Shown here one piece after another: positions 1-7,465 of a stretch of DNA of 20,392 bases (its first letter is position 1; each line of letters opens with the position of its first letter). Below the pieces are notes generated by a model that searched no databases, was not told where the DNA came from, and saw only the letters and a list, made by a program, of their open reading frames with translations. The stretch covers positions 1 to 20,392 of the IMG/VR virus record IMGVR_UViG_3300002134_000002; one strand, given 5' to 3'. The DNA is from a virus. A program made the position numbers and the translations under genes.

Positions 1-132
1 GTGGTAGAAAGTCAACAAGTTAAACAGTCTGGAGATATCTTTAAAAAGATAATGGAAGGACAACAAAAGTTTTTCAAAGGAGATAATGGACAACAACCTA
101 CACCAACAAGTGACCAGGGGAACGAGGGCTAA
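1..132 (+). CDS. C-terminal end of an upstream head gene, possibly the portal protein (partial)
   Basis: An open frame enters from the left edge and ends in TAA at 130-132, giving 43 residues. The tail is polar and Gln/Gly/Pro-rich, ending in QPTPTSDQGNEG, so it looks like a disordered C-terminus. No catalytic or fold-defining motif is visible. In short-tailed phages the gene before the small protein, scaffold and coat genes is usually the portal, and portals often end in flexible Gln-rich tails, so portal is the best positional guess. The next gene starts at 86 inside this frame, a 47-base overlap, which suggests coupled translation. The first codon in the window is GTG, but it is probably internal. 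Identity rests on gene order only. Confidence 0.5.
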   Translation: MVESQQVKQSGDIFKKIMEGQQKFFKGDNGQQPTPTSDQGNEG

Positions 133-361
133 AGCTCTCTTAGACGATCCCTTATTGAAAGAAGGATTTGAATATCTGTTTGAACAATATCGAACAGAAA
201 TATTTAATACGAATTACAAAGACGATGAGCAACGACAAGTACTTTGGATGGCATTTAATATGCTTGATAAAATCAAAGGTCATTTGTTGACTGCCATGGA
301 AACTGGTAAGCTAGCTTCCTCGGAGCTAGAACAACTAACACGCCAATCTAAGAATACTTAG
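86..361 (+). CDS. Small helical protein of the head module, function unknown
   Basis: This encodes 91 residues, mostly charged and predicted helical, with a conserved-looking core around residues 14-80 (GTRAKALLDDPLLKEGFEYL, then a YRTEIFNTNYKDDEQRQ stretch and a final helix). A strong AAAGGAG ribosome site lies directly upstream of the ATG at 86 and decides the start, although the start sits inside the preceding frame. Small proteins of this type recur between portal and scaffold genes in many phage genomes, generally annotated as hypothetical. The position suggests a role in head assembly or a connector-associated role, but no motif gives a biochemical function. It is clearly a real gene given its ribosome site and its place in the operon. 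Confidence 0.8.
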   Translation: MDNNLHQQVTRGTRAKALLDDPLLKEGFEYLFEQYRTEIFNTNYKDDEQRQVLWMAFNMLDKIKGHLLTAMETGKLASSELEQLTRQSKNT

Positions 362-384
362 AAGCGTTAACAAAGGAGCATACA

Positions 385-1398
385 ATGCCAATTGCTGATA
401 AGTCAGTAACAGGTGCCGCTAGTAAGATTTTGGGATTACTGAATCCTGAACCTGAAACTCCAAAAGAGTCAACTCAGGATCAAGGACAAACAGAACTAGA
501 GTCTAAAGTGGAACCATCTACAGAACCTGTTGAGGAACAGGAAACTTCTCAAGAGAGTCAATCTACGTCTGAAGAAACTCAAGAAGAAGTCGAGTCTGTA
601 GTAAACGAGGAAACGAAAGAAGAAAACACTGTATCTGAAGTAGAAATTGAGAAACCTAATCTCCACCGAGTCAAAGTACAAGGTCAAGAGCTAGAGGTTA
701 CACTCGAGGAACTTAAATCAGGTTATTCTAGAGATTCCGACTACCGACAAAAAACACATTCTCTTTCATTAGAAAAGAAACAAGTGGAAGAAGAAAAAGG
801 TGTTTTGCGTCAACAATACGACCAAAGAATTAGGGAACTTGATGAAGCACTATTTTCTGCACAGTCTATTACCAGACAACAGATAAGTACTCAAGAGTTG
901 CAAAAACTTTACGATGAAGATCCTTCTTCTGCTGCAAAACTAGATTTTGAAATGCGTCAGGAACAGGAAAAAGTAAGGTCTTTAAAAGATAAAGTTGGCC
1001 AAGAAAAGGCTAGGCAATATAATGAATATTTAGCTGAACAAACAAGACTAGCAAGAGAACGCATTCCTGAATATTCTGATCCTAAGAAAGCTGATAGCTT
1101 TAAGGCTGGTGTAAAAACTATGCTAAGAACTTATGGTTTTAACGATCAGGAAATTTCGTCAGTAGCAGATCATAGATTTCTACTGATACTAAAGGATGCT
1201 TTAGCTTATCGTAACGTAAAGGACAAAACTATTTCTTCACAGAAGAAAATTACTAATGTTCCTAAAGTTATGAAGCCAGGTGTTTCCAAAAGTGATAACT
1301 CTAGACGTGAGGTCGTAAGGAACCAAATATCTAAACTTAGAAAGACTGGGCGTATACAAGATGCTCAATCTGCTATTTTAGGTATGTTAACTAAATAA
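385..1398 (+). CDS. Capsid scaffolding protein
   Basis: The product is 337 residues. Residues 20-90 are very acidic and low in complexity (Glu/Ser/Thr/Gln), and residues 93-125 hold a conserved-looking element, VKVQGQELEVTLEELKSGY followed by SDYRQKT. A long charged coiled coil covers roughly 125-230. The C-terminal segment is basic (NQISKLRKTGRIQDAQSAIL), like the coat-binding helix-loop-helix of phage scaffolds. Its length is close to the roughly 300 residues of P22 scaffold. It lies immediately before the coat gene, with an AAAGGAG ribosome site upstream, as expected for the protein that directs coat assembly and then leaves the procapsid. No protease motif is seen, so it is unlikely to be a fused scaffold-protease. 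The call rests on composition, architecture and position. Confidence 0.85.
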   Translation: MPIADKSVTGAASKILGLLNPEPETPKESTQDQGQTELESKVEPSTEPVEEQETSQESQSTSEETQEEVESVVNEETKEENTVSEVEIEKPNLHRVKVQGQELEVTLEELKSGYSRDSDYRQKTHSLSLEKKQVEEEKGVLRQQYDQRIRELDEALFSAQSITRQQISTQELQKLYDEDPSSAAKLDFEMRQEQEKVRSLKDKVGQEKARQYNEYLAEQTRLARERIPEYSDPKKADSFKAGVKTMLRTYGFNDQEISSVADHRFLLILKDALAYRNVKDKTISSQKKITNVPKVMKPGVSKSDNSRREVVRNQISKLRKTGRIQDAQSAILGMLTK

Positions 1399-1417
1399 CC
1401 TTACAAAGGAAAATAAA

Positions 1418-2365
1418 ATGGCACAACCAACAAACACATTCGACACATATGATGCTGTCGGAATTAGGGAAGACCTACAAGATGTGATTTACTCCATTTC
1501 TCCTACAGATACTCCATTTATGAGTTCTGCTGCGAGAGAAGCTGTAAAGAACACTTTTCACGAATGGCAAACTGATGCATTAGCAGCAGCTGCTACAAAC
1601 AACGCTGTAATTGAGGGTGACGATGCTACTCTTGATGCATCTGTTGCAACAGCGAGAATTGGTAACTACACACAGATCATGGATAAGACTGTTGTAACTA
1701 CTGGTACTCAAGAAGCAGTTGATAAAGCTGGTAGAGCAAGTGAACTTGCATATCAAATTGCTAAAAAATCTAAAGAACTAAAAAGAGATATAGAGTCTAC
1801 TTTGTTGACTAACCAAGCAAGAGCTGCTGGTAATTCAACAACTGCTAGAACTTTTGCTTCTATTGGTGCTTGGATTGCTACTAATGATTCTTTAGGTGCA
1901 ACTGGAACTTCTCCAACTGCAGCTGATGGATCTGATGCTAGAAATGATGGTACACAAAGAGCCTTGACTGAAGATTTACTTAAAACAGTAATCAAAGGTA
2001 CTTGGGTTTCTGGTGGAAGTCCTTCTGTTATCATGTGTGGCCCTTTCAACAAACAGAAAATCTCTGGTTTTACTGGTGGATCAACTAGATTTGATGCATC
2101 GGAAGACAAGACATTGTACACTTCTATTGACGTGTATTCTTCTGATTTCGGCGACCTTGAAGTGGTTCCAAATAGATTCCAAAGAGATAGAGATCTTTTT
2201 GTTCTAGATATGGACTACTGGGCAGTTGGATTCTTAAGAGATTTCACTATGCATGAGCTATCTAAAACTGGTGATTCAGAGAAAAGACAGTTGTTAACTG
2301 AGCTTACTATGATCTCTAGAAATGAAGCTGCATCTGGTGGAGTATTTGACTTAACTACTGCATAA
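1418..2365 (+). CDS. Major capsid protein, SU10/DUF5309 family
   Basis: This 315-residue protein builds the icosahedral head. It is recognised from family features: the N-terminal NTFDTYDAVGIREDLQDVIY, then SPTDTPF, FHEWQTDAL, AVIEGDDA, the SELAYQIAKKSKELKRDIES helix, FNKQKISGFTGGSTRFD, SDFGDLEVVPNRF and DMDYWAVGFLRDF, ending near EAASGGVFDLTTA. This series is characteristic of the DUF5309/SU10-type coat family, which has an HK97 fold. The length fits a coat protein without a cleaved delta domain, and the scaffold is a separate gene. The ATG at 1418 has AAAGGA upstream in an A-rich leader. A GC-rich hairpin follows the stop codon, which may mark or protect the end of a very abundant transcript. 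Confidence 0.93.
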   Translation: MAQPTNTFDTYDAVGIREDLQDVIYSISPTDTPFMSSAAREAVKNTFHEWQTDALAAAATNNAVIEGDDATLDASVATARIGNYTQIMDKTVVTTGTQEAVDKAGRASELAYQIAKKSKELKRDIESTLLTNQARAAGNSTTARTFASIGAWIATNDSLGATGTSPTAADGSDARNDGTQRALTEDLLKTVIKGTWVSGGSPSVIMCGPFNKQKISGFTGGSTRFDASEDKTLYTSIDVYSSDFGDLEVVPNRFQRDRDLFVLDMDYWAVGFLRDFTMHELSKTGDSEKRQLLTELTMISRNEAASGGVFDLTTA

Positions 2366-2374
2366 ATATAAAAT

Positions 2375-2406
2375 AGAGGGGTGGCGGAGAAATCTGCCAT
2401 CCCTTT
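2375..2406 (+). terminator. GC-rich hairpin with GAAA loop after the coat gene
   Basis: Bases 2375-2388 pair with 2393-2406 around a GAAA loop at 2389-2392. The core is GGGGTGGCGGA against TCTGCCATCCC, with two G-T wobbles, and it extends outward through AGA/TTT pairs (one more wobble). It begins ten bases after the coat stop codon in very AT-rich surroundings and ends in TTT then ACAAAT. The form fits an intrinsic terminator with a short, weak T-run, so partial read-through or protection of the coat mRNA 3' end is at least as likely as full termination. The structure is seen directly; the function is inferred. Confidence 0.7.
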
Positions 2407-2459
2407 ACAAATAACAATTTGTTTGGTCTTTGAAGTCTTAAAGACAGAACGAAGCAAAC
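2407..2459 (+). promoter_or_regulatory. Structured leader between the coat hairpin and the next gene
   Basis: After the coat hairpin, ACAAAT (2407-2412) can pair with ATTTGT (2417-2422). GTCTTT (2426-2431) can pair with AAAGAC (2440-2445), and GTTTG (2421-2425) with CAAAC (2455-2459), stacking on the same stem. The ribosome site GGAG of the next gene follows at once. No convincing -35/-10 pair was found. It could be a 5' leader structure, a processing site or chance pairing in AT-rich DNA. Confidence 0.3.
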
Positions 2460-2471
2460 GGAGAAAATAAA

Positions 2472-2819
2472 ATGAGAACATTAAACGACTATTTCTTATC
2501 AGTTAAAATGGCAGACGTATCTACAGCTGGATCTGTATATGTTGTTGCACCAGATGCTGGTAAGATTATTAAAATATCTTCAGTATTAGGTGGAGCTATT
2601 GCTACTGCTGATGCTGAAATCACAACTGAAATCAACGGAACTGCTGTTACTGGTGGAGCAATTACAATTGCTACTACAAGTTCTGCTGCAGGTGATGTAG
2701 ATTCTGCAGTACCAACTGCTGCAAATTCTGTCCTAGAAAATGATGTAATTGAAATCATTACTGATGGAGCTTCGGCAAATACTGTACCTGTTGAATTTAC
2801 AATTATAATTAGAAGATAA
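2472..2819 (+). CDS. Small beta-rich virion protein, possible capsid decoration protein
   Basis: The product is 115 residues, dominated by Ala/Thr/Val/Ile with alternating hydrophobic residues (GSVYVVAPDAGKIIKISSV, VIEIITDGASANTVPVEFT), the look of a compact beta-sandwich. There are no cysteines, no membrane segment and no catalytic motif. It directly follows the coat gene and has its own GGAG site and A-rich leader, as abundant virion proteins in this window do. It is also followed by a second GC-rich hairpin, as the coat gene is. Similar short proteins are common beside coat genes in marine phage genomes. A decoration or head-fibre role is reasonable but unproven. An internal ATG at 2508 (MADVSTAG) is a possible alternative start, but the ATG at 2472 has the better ribosome site. 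Confidence 0.75.
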   Translation: MRTLNDYFLSVKMADVSTAGSVYVVAPDAGKIIKISSVLGGAIATADAEITTEINGTAVTGGAITIATTSSAAGDVDSAVPTAANSVLENDVIEIITDGASANTVPVEFTIIIRR

Positions 2820-2827
2820 TTAAAATT

Positions 2828-2845
2828 GGGGGTGGAAACACCCCC
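2828..2845 (+). terminator. Perfect 7-bp GC hairpin with GAAA loop
   Basis: GGGGGTG (2828-2834) pairs perfectly with CACCCCC (2839-2845) around a GAAA loop (2835-2838), eight bases after the stop of the preceding gene. The flanks are A/T only. No T-run follows (TAAATAAAA), so it is a poor classical terminator on this strand. A stabilising 3' hairpin, a processing signal or a leaky attenuator are all possible. It shares its loop and placement with the hairpin after the coat gene. Confidence 0.6.
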
Positions 2846-2865
2846 TAAATAAAAGGAATAAAATT

Positions 2866-3132
2866 ATGCACAAAGGAATGCAAGTAAAATCAACGGAAAA
2901 AGTAACTTCCTCAGGAACTTCAGCACAATCAGCAGCGTTTGCTGATAATATTTACTACGTTAGAGTAGTTGCAGATGCTTCTTGTCATATTGAATTTGGA
3001 TCAAATCCAACCGCAACAACAAGCAAAGTATATGTACCAGCTGATGATATTGAATATTTTAAAGTTTCACCTGGTGAAAAAGTTGCTGTTATTGGAACTG
3101 TAAATTTATACGTATCTCAATTAACTGAGTAA
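2866..3132 (+). CDS. Small beta-rich protein of the head module, function unknown
   Basis: This 88-residue protein has short alternating strands (NIYYVRVVADASCHIEFG, KVYVPADDIEYFKVSPGEKV, NLYVSQL) typical of a small beta-barrel or sandwich. One cysteine is present and there is no membrane segment. An AAAAGGAA ribosome site precedes the ATG at 2866. The next gene starts in the TAATG overlap at 3132, so the two are translationally linked. Its place between coat-associated and connector genes suggests a minor virion component such as a head fibre, spike or stopper piece, but no family could be named with confidence. Confidence 0.75.
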   Translation: MHKGMQVKSTEKVTSSGTSAQSAAFADNIYYVRVVADASCHIEFGSNPTATTSKVYVPADDIEYFKVSPGEKVAVIGTVNLYVSQLTE

Positions 3133-3458
3133 TGAGTATACTAAGATCGACAGATGCAGATGGTAGTCAATACTATTTTGAAGCTGATGGTAAATTAACT
3201 ATTAAAAATTCTGTAGATGTTAATCCTATTCTTGATAAGAATAAAAGGATGTACAATGAAGGAGATGGTTATTCTGCTTCTAAAGATTTAAAACGAGTAG
3301 CTAGTATTCCAACTTTAGTATTAGCTGTTTGGGCCAAAGAATATAACGGAACTAATAATTGGTTTGCAATACCAAAGGTTGAAAGAAGTAAGATACTTAA
3401 ACTAAAGTTAAACAGTAGCGAATATCGTTATTTTAGAACTGCTTCAGGAAATTTATAA
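3132..3458 (+). CDS. Conserved-looking protein of the head-tail connector region, function unknown
   Basis: The product is 108 residues. The N-terminal half reads STDADGSQYYFEADGKLTIK, then a polar middle (NKRMYNEGDGYSASKDLKRV). The C-terminal half is a more ordered alpha/beta segment with VLAVWAKEYNG and VERSKILKLKLNSSEYRYF. There are no enzyme or membrane signatures. Both ends overlap neighbours by one base (TAATG at 3132 and 3458), so it is tightly coupled to the adaptor gene that follows. The position fits a connector accessory or minor head protein; I do not recognise the family. It is a real gene by operon context. Confidence 0.72.
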   Translation: MSILRSTDADGSQYYFEADGKLTIKNSVDVNPILDKNKRMYNEGDGYSASKDLKRVASIPTLVLAVWAKEYNGTNNWFAIPKVERSKILKLKLNSSEYRYFRTASGNL

Positions 3459-4123
3459 TGGCTTTAAATACATACACAGAATTAAAAGCATCCATAGCAA
3501 ATTGGCTTAATAGATCTGATCTTACTACAGAAATAGCTGGAGATTTTATTGCTTTAGCTGAAGCTGATTTTAATGCTAAATTAAGAATAAGACAGATGGA
3601 ACAAATTGACGATGTCACTATAGATGGTGAGAACGTAACTGTTCCTACAGGATTTATTTCAGTAAGATCTTTTTATATCTTATCTTCAAGTACTAAATAT
3701 AATTTAGAGTACATAACACCAGCTAACTTATTTAAGACTAAAGGTGGATCTACCTCTGGTATACCAAGAGTTTATACCATACAGTCTGATAATGGCACAG
3801 AACAATTTAAATTTGCACCAGCACCTGATAGCTCGTATACTGGCGTACTACAATACTACAAAGCATTTGATAGTTTATCTGCTTCAGTTGCTAGTAACTA
3901 TATGCTTAGTGCACACCCTGCTGTTTATCTGTATGGTAGTCTTTATCATGCAAGTAATTTTTTGGGTGGTATCGATCCCAATCAAACAGCTCAATGGCTA
4001 AATATGTATTCAATGGCTTTAGAACGTTGTGAAAACAATGATAGACAAGATAGTTATGGTGGATCTCCTGTTACTCAACGAAGTGATGTAAGCACAGATT
4101 TATCATTCTATAGAAGAAAGTAA
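3458..4123 (+). CDS. Head-tail adaptor protein (SU10 adaptor / T7 gp11-P22 gp4-like role)
   Basis: The 221-residue protein begins with a helical segment, TYTELKASIANWLNRSDLT then IAGDFIALAEADFNAKLRIRQME, characteristic of adaptor or tubular proteins that dock under the portal. A beta-rich middle follows (VTVPTGFISVRSFYILSSS, YKFAPAPDS-like strands, GVLQYYKAF), then helices around SAHPAVYLYGSLYHASNFLG and QTAQWLNMYSMALERCENND. The order of elements and the size fit the ring protein that joins portal and nozzle in podoviruses. It starts in a TAATG overlap with the previous gene, and three bases separate it from the nozzle gene, the usual adaptor-nozzle order. Family placement is from recognised pattern, not from an alignment. 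Confidence 0.82.
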   Translation: MALNTYTELKASIANWLNRSDLTTEIAGDFIALAEADFNAKLRIRQMEQIDDVTIDGENVTVPTGFISVRSFYILSSSTKYNLEYITPANLFKTKGGSTSGIPRVYTIQSDNGTEQFKFAPAPDSSYTGVLQYYKAFDSLSASVASNYMLSAHPAVYLYGSLYHASNFLGGIDPNQTAQWLNMYSMALERCENNDRQDSYGGSPVTQRSDVSTDLSFYRRK

Positions 4124-4126
4124 ATC

Positions 4127-5584
4127 ATGCAATTACCTTTTGGGGAATGGCTACCTGACCAACCTAACCATCTTAAAGGTGGAGCTAATATAGCTAAGAA
4201 TGTTTATCACGCAAAACAATCCTACAAACCTGTTAAGAGTTTAGTTCCTTATTCTAGCAATACAATTGTATCTGCTTGTTTAGGGGCTGGTTCATTTAGA
4301 GATGGATCTAATAGTGTGTTTAACTTTGCTGCTTCAGCAACAGATATTTATCAATTAGCATCAGGAACATTTACTTCTAGAAAAGGATCTTTAACTGGAG
4401 ATGCTACTGATTTTTTTACTTTTACTCAATTTGGTAATTATGTAATTGTGAGTAATGGCGTAGATGATCCGTTATATTATTTAATGGGAACTTCTACTAA
4501 CTTTGCAGATTTGTCTGCTATTGCAACAGCTGGTACTCCACCAGTGTTTAGAGTAAGTGGAGTTATTAGAGATTTTTTAGTTGTAGGAAATTTGCCAACT
4601 AACACAAACAGAGTTCAATGGTCTGGTATTAATGATATTACTACTTGGACACCAGGAACTAAATTAGCTGATTACCAAGACCTTCCAGGTTCAGGTGGTC
4701 AAATTGTTCACATAACTTCTGGTGAAGTTGGTTATATATTTAGACAGAATCAAATCATTCGTATGGACTTTGTAGGTGGTGCAACTGTATTTAGATTTTC
4801 AGTTATATCATCTAATCGTGGAGCTGTTTATGGTAGAACAGTTACACAAAATGATAGGAATGTTTTCTTTTATTCTGATGATGGTTTTTATCAAATTAGT
4901 GGAGATACTTTAAATCCTATTGGAGCAGAAAAAGTTAATCGTCATTTTGATAATGATTTAAACAAAGCATATACAGATCGTATTAGTGCAGCAGTGGATC
5001 CTTTCAATCAGTTAGCTATATGGTCTTATGTTTCTAAACGAAGCACAACTGCTAATCCAGATTCTTTAATAATTTATAATTATGTTACACAGAAATGGAC
5101 TTATGCTAGTATTGGAGCATCTACTATTTTTACACAATTTTTTGGTGCCTATACTGTAGAAACAATGGATGTTATATCTGAAAATTTAGAAGACATTAAC
5201 ATATCTTTAGATACAGATTTTTGGTCAGGTGGACAGTTATACTTAGGTGCAATTGATTCTAATTTTAAAGCAGCTATTTTTTCAGGCACACCATTAGAAG
5301 CCGAAATTGAAACAGATGAACTTGAGCTTGTTCCAGGTAAACGAGTAAGCATTATAGGTGTAAGACCAATTATAGATGCAATTACTACTGTAACTATTAA
5401 AACACGAGAAAAGCTGTCTGATACTGTCGTAGAATCTACTTCTGGAAGTACTAATGCTAGTGGCATAAACCCAGTAAGAGCCTCTGGTAGATATGTTAGA
5501 GCTAATGTTAAAGTTTCCGCAGGTGTAGGGTGGAATGATGCTCAAGGTATTGATATAATAGCAAGTCAAGCAGGTACTAGATAA
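4127..5584 (+). CDS. Tail nozzle / hub protein (P22 gp10-like)
   Basis: This is 485 residues, close to the roughly 470 of P22 gp10. It is almost wholly beta-structured, with repeated aromatic-flanked strands such as FGNYVIVSNGVDDPLYYL, VIRDFLVVGNLPTNTNRVQW, ITTWTPG, VGYIFRQNQIIRMDFVGG, NVFFYSDDGFYQISGD and QLAIWSYVSKR. These resemble the beta-propeller-like nozzle proteins that extend the portal-adaptor channel and close the short tail. The N-terminal LPFGEWLPDQPNHLKGGANIAKNVYH also fits that family (small-scale start, then 'PDQP' and 'AKNVY'). It follows the adaptor at once, and its stop overlaps the next start by one base. The C-terminal part (ISIIGVRPIIDAITTVTIKT, RASGRYVRANVKVSAG) is another beta domain. 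Confidence 0.82.
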   Translation: MQLPFGEWLPDQPNHLKGGANIAKNVYHAKQSYKPVKSLVPYSSNTIVSACLGAGSFRDGSNSVFNFAASATDIYQLASGTFTSRKGSLTGDATDFFTFTQFGNYVIVSNGVDDPLYYLMGTSTNFADLSAIATAGTPPVFRVSGVIRDFLVVGNLPTNTNRVQWSGINDITTWTPGTKLADYQDLPGSGGQIVHITSGEVGYIFRQNQIIRMDFVGGATVFRFSVISSNRGAVYGRTVTQNDRNVFFYSDDGFYQISGDTLNPIGAEKVNRHFDNDLNKAYTDRISAAVDPFNQLAIWSYVSKRSTTANPDSLIIYNYVTQKWTYASIGASTIFTQFFGAYTVETMDVISENLEDINISLDTDFWSGGQLYLGAIDSNFKAAIFSGTPLEAEIETDELELVPGKRVSIIGVRPIIDAITTVTIKTREKLSDTVVESTSGSTNASGINPVRASGRYVRANVKVSAGVGWNDAQGIDIIASQAGTR

Positions 5585-5736
5585 TGGCAGATGTTATTGA
5601 AAGAGATATTGATAATGTTAGATACTCTTTTGAAACACAAGAGTTTTTTCAACGACAATTGGAAGAATCAGTAAACAGTTTAATTAATAAAAACAATATA
5701 GAAACCGACAAAGTATTTAGTTGGTTTATGTCTTAG
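5584..5736 (+). CDS. 50-residue protein between nozzle and tail fibre, function unknown
   Basis: An ATG in the TAATG overlap with the nozzle stop opens a 50-residue frame ending in TAG at 5734-5736. The sequence is polar and helical (ERDIDNVRYSFETQEFFQRQ, LEESVNSLINKNNIETDKVF). It fits exactly between the two flanking genes, and the AGGAG site for the fibre gene overlaps its stop. It fills the only gap at this point in the operon, which supports it being real. It could be a small chaperone or a minor tail component; nothing in the sequence decides this. Confidence 0.65.
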   Translation: MADVIERDIDNVRYSFETQEFFQRQLEESVNSLINKNNIETDKVFSWFMS

Positions 5737-5744
5737 GAGTTTAA

Positions 5745-7451
5745 ATGACAGGTATAAAAGACTATTCAACAACAGCTTTAAGTAACACTGAAGTAGGTGG
5801 TGTAAATATTGAAGAAGGTATGCTTCCTTCTACTCTTAATAATGCATTAAGAGCAGTCTTAGTAGACGTAAGAGAATGGTATAATGATTCTCAATGGGTA
5901 GTTTATGGTGATGGCGATTCTGCTTTTACTATCACTTATGGTAGTGCTACTACATTTACAGTAGATGGTGTAGATGTAACAACTTTCTACCATGTTGGTC
6001 GTAGAGTGAGAGCAGTAGGATCAACTACAGGAACTATTTACGGAACTATTTCAGTAACAACATTTTCTACTAATACAACAGTAACAGTTGTGTGGGATTC
6101 TGGATCCTTACAAAATGAAACAATAGCTGTTTCTATAGGAGCTTTATCAGCAACAAATAATTCTATTCCAGAAGCTGTAATTACAAATGTTAAAGTTGTA
6201 ACAGGAGCCGCAATTGATGCAGCTAAGATTCACGATGGCTCAGTTTCAAATGCTGAATTTGGTTATTTAGATGGGGTTACATCTGCAATACAAACACAAA
6301 TAAATACTAAACAAGCTACTATTACAGGTGCTGCTACAACTATTGTAACTAGTGATCTTACTGCTAGTAAAGCTGTTATATCCAATGCTTCTGGTAAAGT
6401 TGCTGTATCATCAGTAACAGATACTGAACTAGGTTATGTATCAGGAGTAACAAGTGCTATTCAAACACAAATAAACACAAAATTAACTGCCACAAATAAT
6501 TTATCTGATGTAACAAATACATCTACCGCAAGAACAAATTTAGGTTTAGCTATTGGTACCAATGTCCAAGCATACGATGCTGAACTTGAAGCTATTGCAG
6601 GATTAACTTCTGCTGCTAATAAAGGTATTCAATTTACTGGAGTAGGAACAGCCTCAGTATTTGATTTAACAACTGCTGGTAAAGCATTGCTAGATGACGC
6701 AGACGCTTCTACTCAAAGAACTACTTTGGGTTTAGGTACAATTGCAACACAAAACTCAAATAGTGTAGCTTTAACTGGTGGTTCAATTACAGGACTTGGT
6801 GATCCTGCAACTTCTTCTGAAGCTGCTACTAAAAACTATGTTGATAATTTAGTTGCTGGACTTAGAACAAGAGCTGTTGCAAGAGTAGGTTCAACTGCCA
6901 ATGTTGTAATTGCTTCTGAATTAGAAAATGGTGATACTATAGATGGTGTTACATTAGTAACTGGTGATAGAGTATTATTAAAGAATCAATCTACTGCATC
7001 GCAAAATGGTTTATATATTGTTGTAGCTTCAGGTGCTGCATCAAGAGATACAGAATTTGATACTATAGAAGAATTAGCTGGACAATTAATATTAATATCA
7101 GAAGGATCTGCTAATGCTGATGATTTATATTTATGTACAACTGATACTAGTGCAACACTAGGTTCTAGCACTATATCTTACACACAAGTATTTCCAAGTT
7201 CAGGTGGAACAGTAACGTCAGTTGCTGTAGCAGATTCAGGCTCATCAGAATTTACAGTAACTGGTAGCCCGATAGCAGCATCTGGAACTATTACACTTGC
7301 AGTAAATTCAATAGCTGCAACTAAGATTGGAACAGGGGTTGTAAGTAATACAGAATTTGGTTATTTGGATGGAGTAACTTCAGCTATCCAAACTCAAATA
7401 GACACAAAATCAACAAACGGATTTGCTATTGCAATGGCAATTGCATTATAA
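5745..7451 (+). CDS. Long tail fibre protein (virion-attached shaft)
   Basis: The product is 568 residues. The N-terminus (IKDYSTTALSNTEVGGVNIE, then LNNALRAVLVDVREWYNDSQW) is the widespread fibre N-terminal element that anchors fibres to the phage tail. It is followed by a beta-rich domain (FTITYGSATTFTVDG, a VGRRVRAVGST loop) and a long shaft with low-complexity Ala/Ser/Thr repeats. These include three copies of a GYLDGVTSAIQTQI unit, the NLSDV..TARTNLGL unit and the TKNYVDNLVAGLRTRA segment. A domain at about 380-480 (VIASELENGDTIDGVTLVTG, RVLLKNQSTASQNGLYIV) is common in phage fibres. It ends abruptly after the third repeat with NGFAIAMAIAL and carries no obvious receptor-binding tip. The downstream adhesin genes may provide tips. 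AGGAG at 5735-5739 sets the start. Confidence 0.85.
   Translation: MTGIKDYSTTALSNTEVGGVNIEEGMLPSTLNNALRAVLVDVREWYNDSQWVVYGDGDSAFTITYGSATTFTVDGVDVTTFYHVGRRVRAVGSTTGTIYGTISVTTFSTNTTVTVVWDSGSLQNETIAVSIGALSATNNSIPEAVITNVKVVTGAAIDAAKIHDGSVSNAEFGYLDGVTSAIQTQINTKQATITGAATTIVTSDLTASKAVISNASGKVAVSSVTDTELGYVSGVTSAIQTQINTKLTATNNLSDVTNTSTARTNLGLAIGTNVQAYDAELEAIAGLTSAANKGIQFTGVGTASVFDLTTAGKALLDDADASTQRTTLGLGTIATQNSNSVALTGGSITGLGDPATSSEAATKNYVDNLVAGLRTRAVARVGSTANVVIASELENGDTIDGVTLVTGDRVLLKNQSTASQNGLYIVVASGAASRDTEFDTIEELAGQLILISEGSANADDLYLCTTDTSATLGSSTISYTQVFPSSGGTVTSVAVADSGSSEFTVTGSPIAASGTITLAVNSIAATKIGTGVVSNTEFGYLDGVTSAIQTQIDTKSTNGFAIAMAIAL
6246..7409 (+). repeat. Three copies of a 22-codon shaft repeat within the long fibre gene
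   Basis: The unit, near GYLDGVTSAIQTQINTK with a preceding SNxEF/DTEL, occurs at 6246-6311 (residues 168-189), 6417-6482 (residues 225-246) and 7344-7409 (residues 534-555). Copies 1 and 3 are the closest in protein sequence (NAEF/NTEF then GYLDG), while copy 2 reads TELGYVSG. DNA identity is lower than protein identity, so these are old copies under protein-level constraint. They probably form trimeric coiled or beta-helical shaft turns. Confidence 0.8.
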
Positions 7452-7465
7452 TATAAGGAGAAAAT

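Noticed and set aside
2013-2207. Second forward frame inside the coat gene (and the similar frame at 3744-4001 in the adaptor gene)
   Set aside because: Both are out-of-frame shadows of well-supported genes, with unusual composition and no ribosome site.
5149-5569. Reverse-strand open frames inside the nozzle gene (also at 496-687, 1753-2121, 12430-12678, 13503-13883 and others)
   Set aside because: They lie wholly within strong forward genes, have no ribosome sites, and their translations are low-complexity mirrors of the forward codons. All supported genes run forward.
6246-7409. CRISPR-like array from the repeated fibre segments
   Set aside because: The copies are unevenly spaced, differ in DNA sequence, and are in-frame protein repeats of a fibre shaft.
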